Source of the DNA: Psococerastis gibbosa
Lineage: Eukaryota > Arthropoda > Insecta > Psocodea > Psocidae
Assembly: GCA_963971405.1 (NCBI GenBank)
Contig: OZ020490.1
Coordinates: forward strand, 13,975,464-14,039,463
Direction of reading: 5' to 3'
Length of the DNA stretch: 64,000 bases
The notes below the pieces were generated by a model that was given only the letters and a program-made list of their open reading frames with translations, had not been told where the DNA came from and searched no databases. Made by a program: the position numbers and the translations under genes. Below are positions 49,301-52,123 of this stretch, one piece after another; positions within the stretch are counted from its first letter, which is position 1, and each line of letters opens with the position of its first letter.

Positions 49301-51454
49301 GTTTGGAACTCAACGTCAATGGAAATATTTTCCGCGTGGCCTGAGTCCACCCAACCCAAATGGGTTCCTTCATCGGTAGGGGATAAACGCGGCTGGCGGG
49401 CATGTTCCGAAATAGAGCAATGGTCAAGAGAGAGCCAGGCGAATATCATAACTATGTTCTTGTGTTGATAATATGAAAACGAGCGCTAATGATGTCAGAA
49501 ATTTCATTGGATATTACATACCCTAAGTAGTTTTTATTTTTCCTCCCAAAATCCGATTCTATCTGGTGTCAAGCCATTTCATTTCGGGGAGGAGGGGGAG
49601 GGGGGGGGGTGAAAAAGTGCGTGGAAGCCAAGGAGGGCTTCTATTAAATATATAAAATAAGATGTAATTCAATGTCATTTCTGTTTTGCATGAGAGTCTT
49701 CCCTGCTGCTACTTATGCGTCAAAGTCGTAGCCAAGCCCGGGGTTCGGGAACCATTTTTGTTCCCAGAACCATATTTCAAGCATATATTTCGTAGCATTT
49801 CAGAAGGTTTCTTGTTGGAGCCAGCCTATATGGGTCCAGTCCAGGATCTAGCATATACTCTTCAATTTTGGTACCTAGTTGACTCTATATACTGTAGTAC
49901 ATGGTTACATGCTTGTGTGGCATTAAACGATTTTTTGTTCCTTTAAATAACTTTCCCCGTCGTTCTTCTTCTTCTTCTACTTCTTCTTCTTGTCTCTTAG
50001 CAGTGGCGGATTTACCAACAGGCAACTGAGGCAAATGCCTATATCCGCACGTGTGGACAAATTTTTTTATGCTATGTAAAAAAAAATTGAAAGAATTATC
50101 AGATGTTAAGGAACAATTTTTCAAATTTAAGTGCCCATTTCTGTTCAGTTGGTACTCCATATATACATGTGAACAACCCCCCCCCCCCCCTACAATACCC
50201 AAATACAATAATTATTAATAATGTCCACGACAAGGGCATAGCCTAGATATCCGCACAAAGCCAAATCCGCCCCTGGCTGTTAGTACCTAAGTGGTTATAT
50301 TAGACAAAATTTTAATTTTTGCAGCCTTTGCCAAGCCCACCAAGAAACGTGACGGTTTCGGTTAGCAGTTCGGGCTACAGTTCGGGCAAGACGTCTTTAG
50401 AAAAGTTTCCTCAGCCATTCAGGATAGGAAGGTCACTGAGGCGGAAACTATGCCAGTGCTTAGACCCACCGAATGCGCGTGGAAACGACTGGAGAATGTT
50501 TGCACAAAGATTAAATGTCGACAGGTACGTTGACTTCTGTATATTGTACATCTATTGATACAGGTTAATGGGAATGGTGTAGGTGCAATATTATTTAACA
50601 AAGAGTTGTACTTATATTGCCTGTTGTGTTATTAGCCATTAGATGTAGGAGCCTCACAGTCATCGAACAATTAAAGTGGATAACCAAAATTAGAGGATAT
50701 AGAGTTGGCGGGATTTGAACCCACGATCTACGCATATCCGGGGTTTCGTCCGATAGACGTAGATCGTGGGTTCGAATCCCGCCAACAGTGCCGGGCCGAG
50801 GTACTTTAGCGCTGGTGGCAAGGTGAAGAATTTGCGCCCTCGAACATATTCTTCTTCTTTTAATGCCTCTTGCCAGGATGATCAGGTCAAGCCAAGGCCG
50901 TAACTAGGAATTTTTGCGGGGTGACTGTGGCGACTGTATAATCCTATACTTGGAGTAAATTGTTTTCTTGATCACTCAATTGTTTATAGTTTCTTTAAGT
51001 TCGTTTCATTTCCAATTTAAATTATTCCATTATTTCCAGTGTTCTTTACTATGCAATGTGTAAGACTTCGATATTTTTTGCGTTGGTACTAATCTCTGAT
51101 AGTTGGCTTATGGTTAACGGGTGCCTCGTAAGGTATATTATGGCTCCCGCCGCTCCAGTTAATGTATTTCTATGGTACTTGTATTGTGTTTCGAGTATAA
51201 ATTGGAATTTATATTGCAGTATATAGGTAGCTTAAGATTTGTATCGTATTTAAATGTGTCTTAACTTCCTATACATTTTCAGGTATATTAACTATTTTGC
51301 TACCAAAGCGAGCCCAACAGAGCACATTTTGGACCTGTGGGAATCAAGGCATCGAGAACCGACAGCTGTAACTGATCTGCTTAATATTCTTCGCATAATG
51401 GGAAGATCCGATGCTACTTCACTGCTTGAGGCTGAGATGGGTGCATGGTTGTAA
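10254..51454 (+). CDS. unc5: UNC5-family netrin receptor, 3' part of gene (12 exons, about 691 codons)
   Basis: Single-pass receptor for netrin that mediates axon repulsion and, through its Death domain, can signal apoptosis (family knowledge). Joined exons: 10254-10319, 25400-25564, 33956-34006, 41808-41954, 44693-44884, 45532-45657, 46444-46619, 47267-47482, 48380-48619, 48906-49229, 50325-50524, 51283-51454. All junctions are AG/GT and all phases match, giving one open frame. Domain order is TSP1, transmembrane helix, ZU5, UPA, Death domain, which is diagnostic of UNC5. Vertebrate members have about 900-950 residues, so roughly 250 N-terminal residues (signal peptide, Ig domains, first TSP1) are missing and likely encoded upstream. 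An optional 71-codon exon at 37844-38056 is treated separately. Family assignment is secure; the exact 5' exon composition is not. Confidence 0.95.
10335..10735 (-). mobile_element. LINE ORF2 C-terminal remnant
   Basis: The - strand reads GRVGQPRMRWLDDVEVDL, TLGVNDWRRRAQDRASWR and, further 5' in another frame, a block like AIYQEPTIVVEIKRARIRW followed by GHVELMS. This is the typical C-terminus of a non-LTR ORF2 with at least one frameshift. It lies in the intron just after the 22-codon exon. Confidence 0.75.
10723..10941 (+). mobile_element. Possible LINE tail
   Basis: The + frame ends YIIQFLRATGLFLNI and a stop, followed by a C run. The pattern of a short helix and FL-x-x-TGLF before the stop resembles the end of some LINE ORFs. 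Weak support. Confidence 0.35.
11095..11338. repeat. Two 75-bp palindromic modules and a perfect 29-bp inverted repeat
   Basis: Modules at 11095-11168 and 11224-11296 each start AAATGTAAACA or its variant and end TGTTTACATTTTTAA, with GCACTTTCCATT in the middle. A third copy, reversed, is at 29252-29327. A 29-bp inverted repeat, CAGCCTGATCGAGGCG onwards at 11170-11198, is matched exactly by its complement at 11310-11338. This looks like a composite foldback element. Confidence 0.7.
11868..12050 (-). mobile_element. SINE1 copy, reverse orientation
   Basis: Complement of SINE1 with intact landmarks: CCTAGCGGAGTTAGGGC, CCCGGGACCGCC, GCATGGCCAG, GGGACTCGAACC (B-box complement) and CTACATGTCCTGA. 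One of the better preserved copies. Confidence 0.85.
12630..12770 (+). mobile_element. SINE3 fragment (tRNA B-box)
   Basis: TAGATCGTGGGTTTGAATCC is a tRNA-like B-box region, followed by CCAAATCCTCTAATTTCGG and a TACAATAT block shared with 35640-35740 and 61345-61460. The tRNA 5' half is missing. Confidence 0.65.
13245..13395 (-). mobile_element. SINE4 copy, reverse orientation
   Basis: Blocks GGCAAGGTGTTAGCGTGCTTG, GAGTCTCTACACGCCATGCG, CGTAACTCAACACGGGTA and GGCGACTGAAGAAG recur in the same order at 33622-33775 and as the complement at 25030-25160, 38700-38805 and 43815-43915. A repeat family of about 130-150 bp; its source is not identified. Confidence 0.7.
14335..14550 (-). mobile_element. 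LINE C-terminal remnant
   Basis: The - strand reads RRAHWIGHLLRHENFVSC followed by a frame change and then a W-rich, charged tail. RR-x-x-WIGH-x-LRH is characteristic of the C-terminal part of non-LTR ORF2 proteins. Confidence 0.6.
14881..15308. mobile_element. 428-bp MITE with TAA target duplication
   Basis: Terminal inverted repeats GGTGCCCATTCCACATACG and the complement ending CGTATGTGGAATGGGCGCC extend inwards for about 60 bp (to the GAAATTGAAG block). TAA flanks both ends (14878-14880, 15309-15311). The ends match the pattern GGYGCxxATTCCAC of the foldback family, so it is a longer relative. A 3-bp TAA duplication suggests a PIF/Harbinger-type transposase, by inference. Confidence 0.8.
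16425..16700 (+). repeat. Two dispersed repeat segments
   Basis: 16427-16485 (TGTAAGACTTCGATATTTTT, GCGTTGGTACT, ATCTCTGAT) is repeated at 51057-51110. 16600-16700 (CTACTAATTGATAAATAGG, GTTCGAGTAAACTC, CCGGTTCTT) is found reversed at 55475-55585. Neither matches a family I recognise. Confidence 0.6.
16731..16831. mobile_element. 101-bp mariner-like MITE
   Basis: Ends CAGGGTCTGTCCGGAAAGTA and its complement pair for about 30 bp, flanked by TA on both sides (16729-16730, 16832-16833). TA target duplication and the CAGGGT-CCGGAAAGT terminus fit Tc1/mariner. It is almost entirely terminal repeat. Confidence 0.85.
17607..17745 (+). mobile_element. DNA-element end, GGCCCGGTACACACG family
   Basis: GGCCCGGTACACACGAACGAT followed by GAACGCCAGTGATCCGC. 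Similar starts occur at 40168-40215 and 53466-53660, and a reversed end at 37280-37303 (GTGTGTATCGGGCC). Probably the terminal repeat of a non-autonomous DNA transposon. Confidence 0.55.
18712..19225 (+). mobile_element. Family R repeat, copy 1
   Basis: Shares with 30012-30470 and the reversed copies near 55600-56165 and 61923-62205: GCTTTCCAATTT, GATGGTCAAAATTT, GATTTCAACGGATTT, TTTTGAGGTCCCAGGAACC, a TCTG-rich spot, GATGAAATTTTGCATGTAGG and TTTCTGCGAAACCTTTCTAT. This copy carries a G13 run near 18941. No coding capacity. Confidence 0.75.
20475..20562. repeat. TA dinucleotide runs
   Basis: Two (TA)n tracts about 60 bp apart, a simple sequence repeat in the long unc5 intron. Confidence 0.9.
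20720..21090 (+). mobile_element. LINE ORF2 C-terminal remnant (RTE/jockey-like)
   Basis: Interrupted + frames read AELLLRVEKRILAYFGHAM, RAPGRRRTS, LTNLRQ-FGKS and IANLRLKRHIKK, the ordered C-terminal motifs of a common arthropod LINE (usual RRTSWLKNLR-x-WFG). Several stops; dead copy. The same family recurs at 28540, 38862, 33777 and 21945. Confidence 0.8.
21783..21850 (-). mobile_element. SINE2 5'-end fragment, reversed
   Basis: GCAATGAAACAGGCGAAAGC and ATGACTTAACCTAGTACAGAT are the complement of the SINE2 head. Only the first 60 bp or so are present. Confidence 0.6.
21945..22140 (-). mobile_element. LINE 3' remnant
   Basis: CCTCTTCTATCGAAGATTGG and GGTTTTTCAACC with a run of TTCTTCTTCTG are the complement of the tail of the LINE seen at 20720-21090. 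Broken frame. Confidence 0.6.
22935..23145 (+). mobile_element. SINE2 3' part followed by SINE3 fragment
   Basis: CCGAAATCCATGGAATCG and GACAAGGGACCTAATGGGCC are SINE2; GTTCGAATCCCGTCAAGCC with TCCTCTAATTTCAG at 23090-23130 is SINE3. A junction of two SINE fragments. Confidence 0.55.
25030..25160 (+). mobile_element. SINE4 copy
   Basis: ATTAACCTCTTCAATCGCC, GTGTCGAGTTGCGACACG, GTAGAGACTCGCATAAG and GCTACCACCTTGCACT, matching the complement of 13245-13395. It lies 240 bp before the TSP1 exon of unc5. Confidence 0.7.
25400..25564 (+). CDS. unc5: unc5 exon: membrane-proximal TSP1 repeat
   Basis: Phase 1-1 exon of 165 nt, acceptor TTGTTACAG, donor GTAAGT. It encodes a complete thrombospondin type 1 repeat: GKWSSWSPWSTCNTEC gives the W-x-x-W-x-x-W tryptophan ladder, then RKRTCTNP, NGGKYC and AGGLCT, with six cysteines in the usual spacing. 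The C-x-x-E-C form and the placing before the transmembrane exon match the second TSP1 of UNC5 proteins rather than the first. Confidence 0.95.
25632..25800. repeat. Element with C13 and C16 runs
   Basis: GGCCGTGCCCAGGGGGG resembles the GGCCGTAGCCAGAGGGG end of the element at 46899, with a C13 run at about 25669 and a C16 run at about 25768 after GGTCCGGACC and GGACC. Probably a related MITE, but its right end is unclear. Confidence 0.45.
27228..27415 (+). repeat. Dispersed repeat shared with 57916-58130
   Basis: Shares GTGGACCTCCTGATTATAGT, ATTCCGAACCACTTG, GTCACACGATTA and the CATGTT-CCC block with 57916-58130 in the same orientation. Function unknown. Confidence 0.6.
28540..29170 (+). mobile_element. 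LINE ORF2 C-terminal remnant with another LINE inserted
   Basis: The + frame reads AEDLRQIDAEAELLLTVEKR, KLRYFGHVMRNEKYRLLRV and IQGKIGVKAPSG, the C-terminus of the LINE family at 20720. At about 28807-29044 it is split by a reversed insert whose - strand reads RPRGRPKMTLPRKIEEDIRT and ends in an AAGT-like tail. The LINE frame resumes after 29045 (VEKLEAVVQ). The target-like sequence AR-CAT-CCT-G occurs on both sides of the insert. Confidence 0.75.
29252..29327 (-). repeat. Third copy of the 75-bp palindromic module
   Basis: TTAAAAATGTAAACAAG at the left, GTTTACATTTTCAACCCC at the right, with AATGGAAAGTGC between; reversed relative to the modules at 11095 and 11224. Confidence 0.65.
29370..29535 (+). 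mobile_element. LINE RNase H / CCHC tail fragment
   Basis: LDTCPLCNEGEVNAKHL and RRYWSASHQVANLLRVGI match the better preserved tail at 58848-59117. The last cysteine and some of the frame are lost. Confidence 0.55.
30012..30470 (+). mobile_element. Family R repeat, copy 2
   Basis: Includes GCTTTCCAATTTATACGTAG, GATGAAATTTTGCATGTAGG, TCTGCGAAACCTTTCTATCG and a TCTGTCTGTCTGTCGCTC run at the same internal place as the reversed CAGA run in the copy at 61923-62205. Confidence 0.75.
30745..31275 (-). mobile_element. LINE remnant, RNase H-like C-terminal region
   Basis: The - strand reads VGNERANELAPVGS (the GNE-x-A-x-x-LA motif of RNase H), then frameshifted segments including TGHGSFRVHLPRVDEPVP and CYFGEIG. 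Several stops. It fits the end of an I/jockey-type LINE. Confidence 0.6.
31825..31955. mobile_element. SINE2 fragment (reverse) joined to SINE1 tail (forward)
   Basis: GTGAAAGCATGACTTAACG and AGTACAGATGC is a SINE2 head reversed; CCGCTAGGTTGGCTTATAAA and AGAACAAAAAGTC is the SINE1 3' tail forward. A chimera of two fragments. Confidence 0.5.
32612..32865 (+). mobile_element. SINE2-family copy, longest in window
   Basis: From CGTATCTGTACTTGG through TTGCGTCAATGGTAAGC, CATTATCGCTTGTAGCC, ATACGGAAACAATAG, CCATGGGGTTGTTGACATT and GGGTCCATAAAAAGCCC. About 250 bp, the most complete copy here. Confidence 0.75.
33622..33775 (-). mobile_element. SINE4 copy, reversed
   Basis: GTAAGTCTCTACACACCATG, CGTAACTCAACACAGG and GGCGACTGAAGAGGTC, then an A12 run and GATTTGATTTGG. 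Similar to 13245-13395. Confidence 0.65.
33777..33890 (-). mobile_element. LINE tail fragment
   Basis: GCTCTGAAAAGGGGAAGTCG and CTCAGGTTTTTCCACCTGG are the complement of the FGKS-x-x-LPF-S end of the LINE at 20720. It lies 66 bp before the unc5 linker exon. Confidence 0.55.
33956..34006 (+). CDS. unc5: unc5 exon: 17-codon juxtamembrane linker
   Basis: Acceptor TTTTTTTCAG, donor GTAAGA, 51 nt, phase 1-1. It encodes LKSSDVVQYDGAQLAEE, which bridges the TSP1 exon and the transmembrane exon in frame. No domain, expected for the stalk just outside the membrane. Supported by a strong polypyrimidine tract and matching phase on both sides. Confidence 0.75.
35190..35395 (-). mobile_element. SINE1 copy, reversed
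   Basis: CCGGGACCGCCGGCTTTACA, GCCCTCCGAAGCATGG, GTGGGACTCGAACC and CTACGCCATTCTGAC; carries a 20-bp insertion-like change after GCATGG relative to other copies. Confidence 0.7.
35640..35740 (+). mobile_element. SINE3 3' part
   Basis: AATCTAATTTCGGTTATAAG, AGGTTATCTCTTCGACC and TAATGCTACAATATAAT match the 3' part of the SINE3 fragment at 12630-12770. No B-box present. Confidence 0.5.
37303..37785 (+). repeat. Tandem array, about 140-165 bp unit, 3+ units
   Basis: Units starting at about 37306, 37446, 37589 and 37753 each begin CCTGTCTGG-GC-GGGATT, and the first three continue with a GTATACTCC block, a CGTACC-AATCAGT block and GGCA-CAATATT. The spacing (140, 143, 164) grows by small insertions. 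A minisatellite or short satellite, ending about 60 bp before the candidate exon at 37844. Confidence 0.8.
37844..38056 (+). CDS. unc5: Candidate unc5 cassette exon, 71 codons
   Basis: Between the linker exon (phase 1 end) and the transmembrane exon (phase 1 start) lie 213 nt with acceptor TTTTTCAG, donor GTAAGT, no stop in the required phase and a length divisible by three. It encodes DSAGLHGCWLLFHFFHV, then a mixed stretch with NGT and NST glycosylation sequons, ending MKPIN. It is not a TSP1 or Ig domain and has no match I recognise. It could be an alternative stalk exon or a chance open stretch; the open frame also extends upstream of the acceptor. Confidence 0.4.
38410..38558. mobile_element. 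Foldback element, copy 2
   Basis: Arms of about 64 bp pair with one mismatch: left GGCGCAGATTCCACCAACG onward to the core GACGTGGTAGCAGACAT, right the complement. Loop of about 20 nt near 38475-38495. No TAA duplication is visible. Its arm is like copy 1 near the end (AACGTCAATAGTGATA) but differs from copies 3-5. Confidence 0.85.
38700..38805 (+). mobile_element. SINE4 fragment
   Basis: GACCTCTTCAGTTACCTCTG, GGTTAGTACCCGTGTTGAC and GAGACTGGCACACG. Diverged copy. Confidence 0.55.
38862..39115 (-). mobile_element. LINE C-terminal remnant
   Basis: The - strand reads IEKLRLLHVIIQGKRVLVRR, GTSWLKNLRQRFGKKKK, the same family as 20720-21090 with the key SWLKNLRQ-FG intact. The frame breaks upstream. 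Confidence 0.7.
40168..40215 (+). mobile_element. DNA-element end, GGCCCGGTACACACG family
   Basis: GGCCCTTTACATACGGACGA and CAAACGCCAGCGATTCGC resemble 17607 and 53466. Confidence 0.4.
40383..40580 (+). repeat. Dispersed repeat shared with 49300-49445
   Basis: CCTGGCCCAGGCCCAAGCC, AATGGGTTATCTTCA, CGTGGCCGCTGGGCATGTT and GGTCAAGAGAGA correspond to CGTGGCCTGAGTCCACC, AATGGGTTCCTTCA, CGCGGCTGGCGGGCATGTT and GGTCAAGAGAGAG at 49340-49437. GGTTCGAGAG near 40404 may be a weak B-box. Confidence 0.5.
41395..41725 (-). mobile_element. LINE C-terminal remnant
   Basis: The - strand reads DRWERKILRRIYGPEW, RDEEPYNLYEAG, IKKASVR, LGQDVASL and VARKVLHST: the ordered C-terminal motifs of a LINE (usual ILRRI-GP, LY, I-x-x-x-LRWLGH, RV-KK). 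Stops and frameshifts present. It ends 80 bp before the transmembrane exon. Confidence 0.7.
41808..41954 (+). CDS. unc5: unc5 exon: transmembrane segment
   Basis: 147 nt, phase 1-1, acceptor TTGTTGCAG, donor GTATGT. It encodes AKHPDGESDFALYIGLAVAL then SVFTVLFFFIYRLLRRKGRD. FALYIGLAVALSVFTVLFFF is the single membrane helix, followed by the basic stop-transfer RLLRRKGR. The DFALYIGL start closely follows the UNC5 pattern (E-x-ALYVGL). Confidence 0.95.
42271..42400. mobile_element. Foldback element, copy 3
   Basis: The arm from CCACCGACCTCGTTTTTGAT to the core GACGTGGTAGCAGACAT pairs with its complement with one mismatch. Left end TAA-GGCGCAATTT is intact; the matching right end is lost after GGTTGGTGG. 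The middle of the arm (CTCGTTTTTGATAGCTACCG) is not found in other copies. Confidence 0.8.
43225..43516 (+). mobile_element. Hairpin repeat with hammerhead-like motif (Penelope-like?)
   Basis: CTGAAGA at 43423-43429, a GUCGAC/GUUGAC stem (43431-43436 with 43444-43449) and GAAAC at 43450-43454 resemble a hammerhead ribozyme core. Arms at about 43314-43372 and 43456-43516 (ATCCGGGATGATAG with CTATCATCCCGGAT) fold over it. A second copy of the core is at 59582-59612 with GAAAC mutated to AAAAC. Hammerheads are known from Penelope-like retroelements; the family here is inferred. Confidence 0.4.
43815..43915 (+). mobile_element. SINE4 copy
   Basis: CTGATTAACCTCTTCAATCG, CCTAATAGGTACTTG and GCATGCTGCCACCTT match 25030-25160; the middle is shortened. 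Confidence 0.65.
44693..44884 (+). CDS. unc5: unc5 exon: cytoplasmic linker 1
   Basis: 192 nt, phase 1-1, acceptor TTTTTTGTAG, donor GTAAGC. It encodes EYQPEYFPDHDKKNLSLPTQ, PDLTQTVVGINVHPCYEYP and SYSEHHYDVPHLSTPQ. The first cytoplasmic segment after the membrane in UNC5; LTIQPDL in vertebrate members corresponds to LPTQPDL here. YDVP (codons at 44854-44865) fits an SH2-binding consensus, by inference only. Confidence 0.9.
45025..45210. mobile_element. hAT-like MITE with G runs
   Basis: Ends CAGGGACGGATCCAG and GTAGCCGTCCTTG (complement CAAGGACGG). Flanking 8-mers ACTTATGG (45017-45024) and ACTTACGC (45211-45218) agree at 6 of 8. Inside are a G9 run near 45050 and a G12 run near 45157. The 8-bp duplication and CAGGG end suggest hAT. 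Confidence 0.55.
45532..45657 (+). CDS. unc5: unc5 exon: serine-rich cytoplasmic linker 2
   Basis: 126 nt, phase 1-1, acceptor ACTAAACAG, donor GTAAGT. It encodes GGASASPSSSSSSCNGQSHP and DASTDKTTHSDSNHSLSSFT, a disordered Ser/Thr-rich linker. The low-complexity sequence gives little homology, but phase, splice sites and position all fit. A 28-base A run lies 41 bp upstream. Confidence 0.8.
45709..45923 (+). mobile_element. SINE1 reference copy (tRNA-derived, both boxes)
   Basis: GGACATGTAGAGTAGTGG holds an A-box-like TAGAGTAGTGG, and GTTGGTTCGAGTCCCAC holds the B-box GGTTCGAGTCC about 45 bp later. The body has GGCCATGCTTCGGAGGGC and CGGTCCCGGGCCTTC; the tail is AGTAATAGAACAAAAAAGTC and a T run. 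Both polymerase III boxes in tRNA spacing support a tRNA origin. It is the fullest copy here. Confidence 0.85.
45960..46090 (-). repeat. Dispersed repeat shared (reversed) with 57786-57925
   Basis: GGTCCACCCTGTCAATC, GGGTGCCTCAAGTTAAG, CAGGCTGACAGGGTTGC and GCAGAAATGCTGAAAGC are the complement of blocks at 57786-57925. Confidence 0.6.
46444..46619 (+). CDS. unc5: unc5 exon: linker and start of ZU5 domain
   Basis: 176 nt, phase 1 start, phase 0 end. It encodes SAAS-RSSAYNVNS, then GARLTVPGSGVSLTIPDGAM and TRGQKEE. The G-x-L-x-x-P-x-x-G-x-x-L-x-IP-x-GA pattern is the first strand pair of ZU5. The acceptor is TTTTTCAGCAG, a NAGNAG tandem site, so 46444 or 46447 could be used, adding or dropping one alanine-region codon. 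Donor GTACCG. Confidence 0.93.
46665..46862 (+). mobile_element. SINE2-family copy
   Basis: GGATCTGTACTTGGTTAAG, TTGCGTCAATGGTATAC, CAATTATCGCTTGTGG and CCGAAATCTATGGGGTCG. It starts 45 bp after the ZU5 exon donor. Confidence 0.7.
46899..47105. mobile_element. hAT-like MITE with G12 run
   Basis: Ends CAAGGCCGTAGCCAGA and TCTGGCTACGGCCTTG are exact complements. Flanking 8-mers ACGTGTGC (46891-46898) and ACCTGTGC (47106-47113) agree at 7 of 8. A G run starts right after the left end. Fits a hAT-type non-autonomous element. Confidence 0.75.
47267..47482 (+). CDS. unc5: unc5 exon: ZU5 domain core
   Basis: 216 nt, phase 0-0, acceptor ATGTTTCAG, donor GTCAGT. It encodes VFIAVLREDRHRPKLNDKQ, TLLSPIVLCGPSGLIFKKPV and HWTISVYGS. 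TLLSP-IV-CGP-G is the ZU5 signature that is nearly invariant in UNC5 and ankyrins, followed by KPVII-PHCAS. Confidence 0.97.
47505..47586 (+). repeat. Exact 41-bp tandem duplication
   Basis: GTAAAGTGGCATTGCCAACA and the following bases up to CTGATT are present twice head to tail (47505-47545 and 47546-47586). It starts 23 bp after the exon 47267-47482 donor. It may belong to a longer repeat that continues to about 47880 (blocks also seen at 48680-48800). Confidence 0.85.
48380..48619 (+). CDS. unc5: unc5 exon: end of ZU5 and start of UPA domain
   Basis: 240 nt, phase 0-0, acceptor TTCTTTCAG, donor GTTAGT. It encodes KLVTLGEETLNTGMFTQLD, VFLVTESMSRFCLVGES and DYAVRMYIVEDTPSAMQ. VF-TE-x-x-RF-LVGE marks the join of ZU5 to UPA in UNC5; R-Y-x-x-DT-x-A is the UPA pattern. 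Confidence 0.97.
48906..49229 (+). CDS. unc5: unc5 exon: UPA domain
   Basis: 324 nt, phase 0-0, acceptor TTTTTTCCAG, donor GTTTGT. It encodes VLEQRLGGILLDKPRTILLQ, a central part with EVPFHHIWSGTHNLLHCSF and SLERV. P-F-HIW-GT-x-x-LHC-F-LER is the strongest UNC5 fingerprint in the window. UPA keeps the receptor closed by packing on the ZU5 and Death domains in known structures. Confidence 0.98.
49300..49445 (+). repeat. Dispersed repeat shared with 40383-40580
   Basis: See the blocks listed for 40383-40580. About 130 bp, moderately diverged, in the unc5 intron before the Death-domain exon. Confidence 0.5.
50001..50275. mobile_element. hAT-like MITE, CAGTGGCGGATTT ends
   Basis: Left CAGTGGCGGATTTACC and right GCCAAATCCGCCCCTG pair; ATATCCGCACGTGTGG and ATATCCGCACAAAG are inner parts. 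Flanking 8-mers TCTCTTAG and GCTGTTAG agree at 6 of 8. A C14 run lies near 50168. Consistent with hAT. Confidence 0.65.
50325..50524 (+). CDS. unc5: unc5 exon: UPA end and first half of Death domain
   Basis: 200 nt, phase 0 start, phase 2 end, acceptor TTTTTGCAG, donor GTACGT. It encodes PLPSPPRNVTVSVSSSG, then FRIGRSLRRKLCQCLDPP and RGNDWRMFAQRLNVDR. I-x-x-x-L-x-x-LDPP-x-x-RG-DWR-x-A-x-L is the start of the UNC5 Death domain. Confidence 0.97.
50704..50786. repeat. Head-to-head tRNA-like B-box palindrome (SINE3)
   Basis: Two 29-bp arms, GTTGGCGGGATTTGAACCC onward (50704-50732) and CGTAGATCGTGGGTTCGAA onward (50758-50786), pair with one mismatch across a 25-bp spacer. Each arm is the B-box part of SINE3. 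No full tRNA fold is possible, so this is not a tRNA gene. Confidence 0.7.
51283..51454 (+). CDS. unc5: unc5 last exon: second half of Death domain and stop
   Basis: Acceptor TACATTTTCAG, phase 2, 56 codons and TAA at 51452-51454. It encodes YINYFATKASPTEHILDLW, ESRHREPTAVTDLLNIL and ending LEAEMGAWL. FA-K-SPT-x-x-ILDLWE is typical of UNC5. The stop lies inside TTGTAAGT, a donor-like sequence, so a further splice at 51451 is formally possible, but the Death domain is complete here. Confidence 0.93.
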
Positions 51455-51497
51455 GTTGGGATTGAAATCCATACAAGTTCTTACTGTTGAGCCATTA

Positions 51498-52123
51498 ATT
51501 AAAGATAATTAAGCGCTTTCCAATTGTGCATAAGGTGCTTATTCCACCGACGCCAATTTTCAATGTGCATGTGGATGACGTGGTAGCAGACATCATTAAT
51601 TAGTCTCTGCCATATTATAACTTAATTTATAATAGATAAGTTAAGTATCTACATTATAGTCTCCTTAAAATATGGCAGAGACTAATTAATGATGTCTGCT
51701 ACCACGTCATCCACATGCACATTGAAAATTGACGTCGGTGGAATAAGCGCCTAAACATACGGTAAATTTAGTGGACAAAATCGAAGAAACTCGGTGTATC
51801 ATTAGGTAGGCCTATCTCTAATTCCTGGTTGCACTGTAAGGTCCATACGATGAAAGCATAGCTTAATTAAAATTGCAAAATTGTTAACATTGTATAGCGA
51901 CTCTTTCAAAAACTAAACAAAACTGGCCTATTCACTGGTACTATTTTACAGCTTGTTTTCTGTTTCATTGGCACGTTCATTTTCATGTTCATGTTTATGA
52001 ATAATCTATAGCATATTTATATTTATTTGCGCAGATTTTAGTGAGGACCATGAGCTCTCGATTTTAATTTTTGAGCGTCCGTAATACGATACGACAAAAA
52101 GGAGACTTATTTACTACAATAAA
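51498..52123 (+). promoter_or_regulatory. Two candidate unc5 polyadenylation signals
   Basis: ATTAAA at 51498-51503 (44 bp after the stop) and AATAAA at 52118-52123 (about 660 bp after it). Between them lies foldback copy 4. Use of one or the other decides whether the hairpin is in the 3' UTR. No transcript evidence is available. Confidence 0.35.
51534..51751. mobile_element. Foldback element, copy 4 (218 bp, TAA duplication)
   Basis: Arms of about 85 bp pair with about three mismatches: GGTGCTTATTCCACCGACG on the left, its near complement ending CGGTGGAATAAGCGCC on the right, and the core GACGTGGTAGCAGACATCA in each. TAA at 51531-51533 and 51752-51754. The most complete copy, and the only one with a long loop (about 60 bp). 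Confidence 0.9.

Noticed and set aside
48997-49449. 150-codon - ORF
   Set aside because: It is the antisense shadow of the unc5 UPA exon 48906-49229.
50704-50786. tRNA gene
   Set aside because: Only B-box halves in opposed orientation; no acceptor stem, D-arm or anticodon arm.
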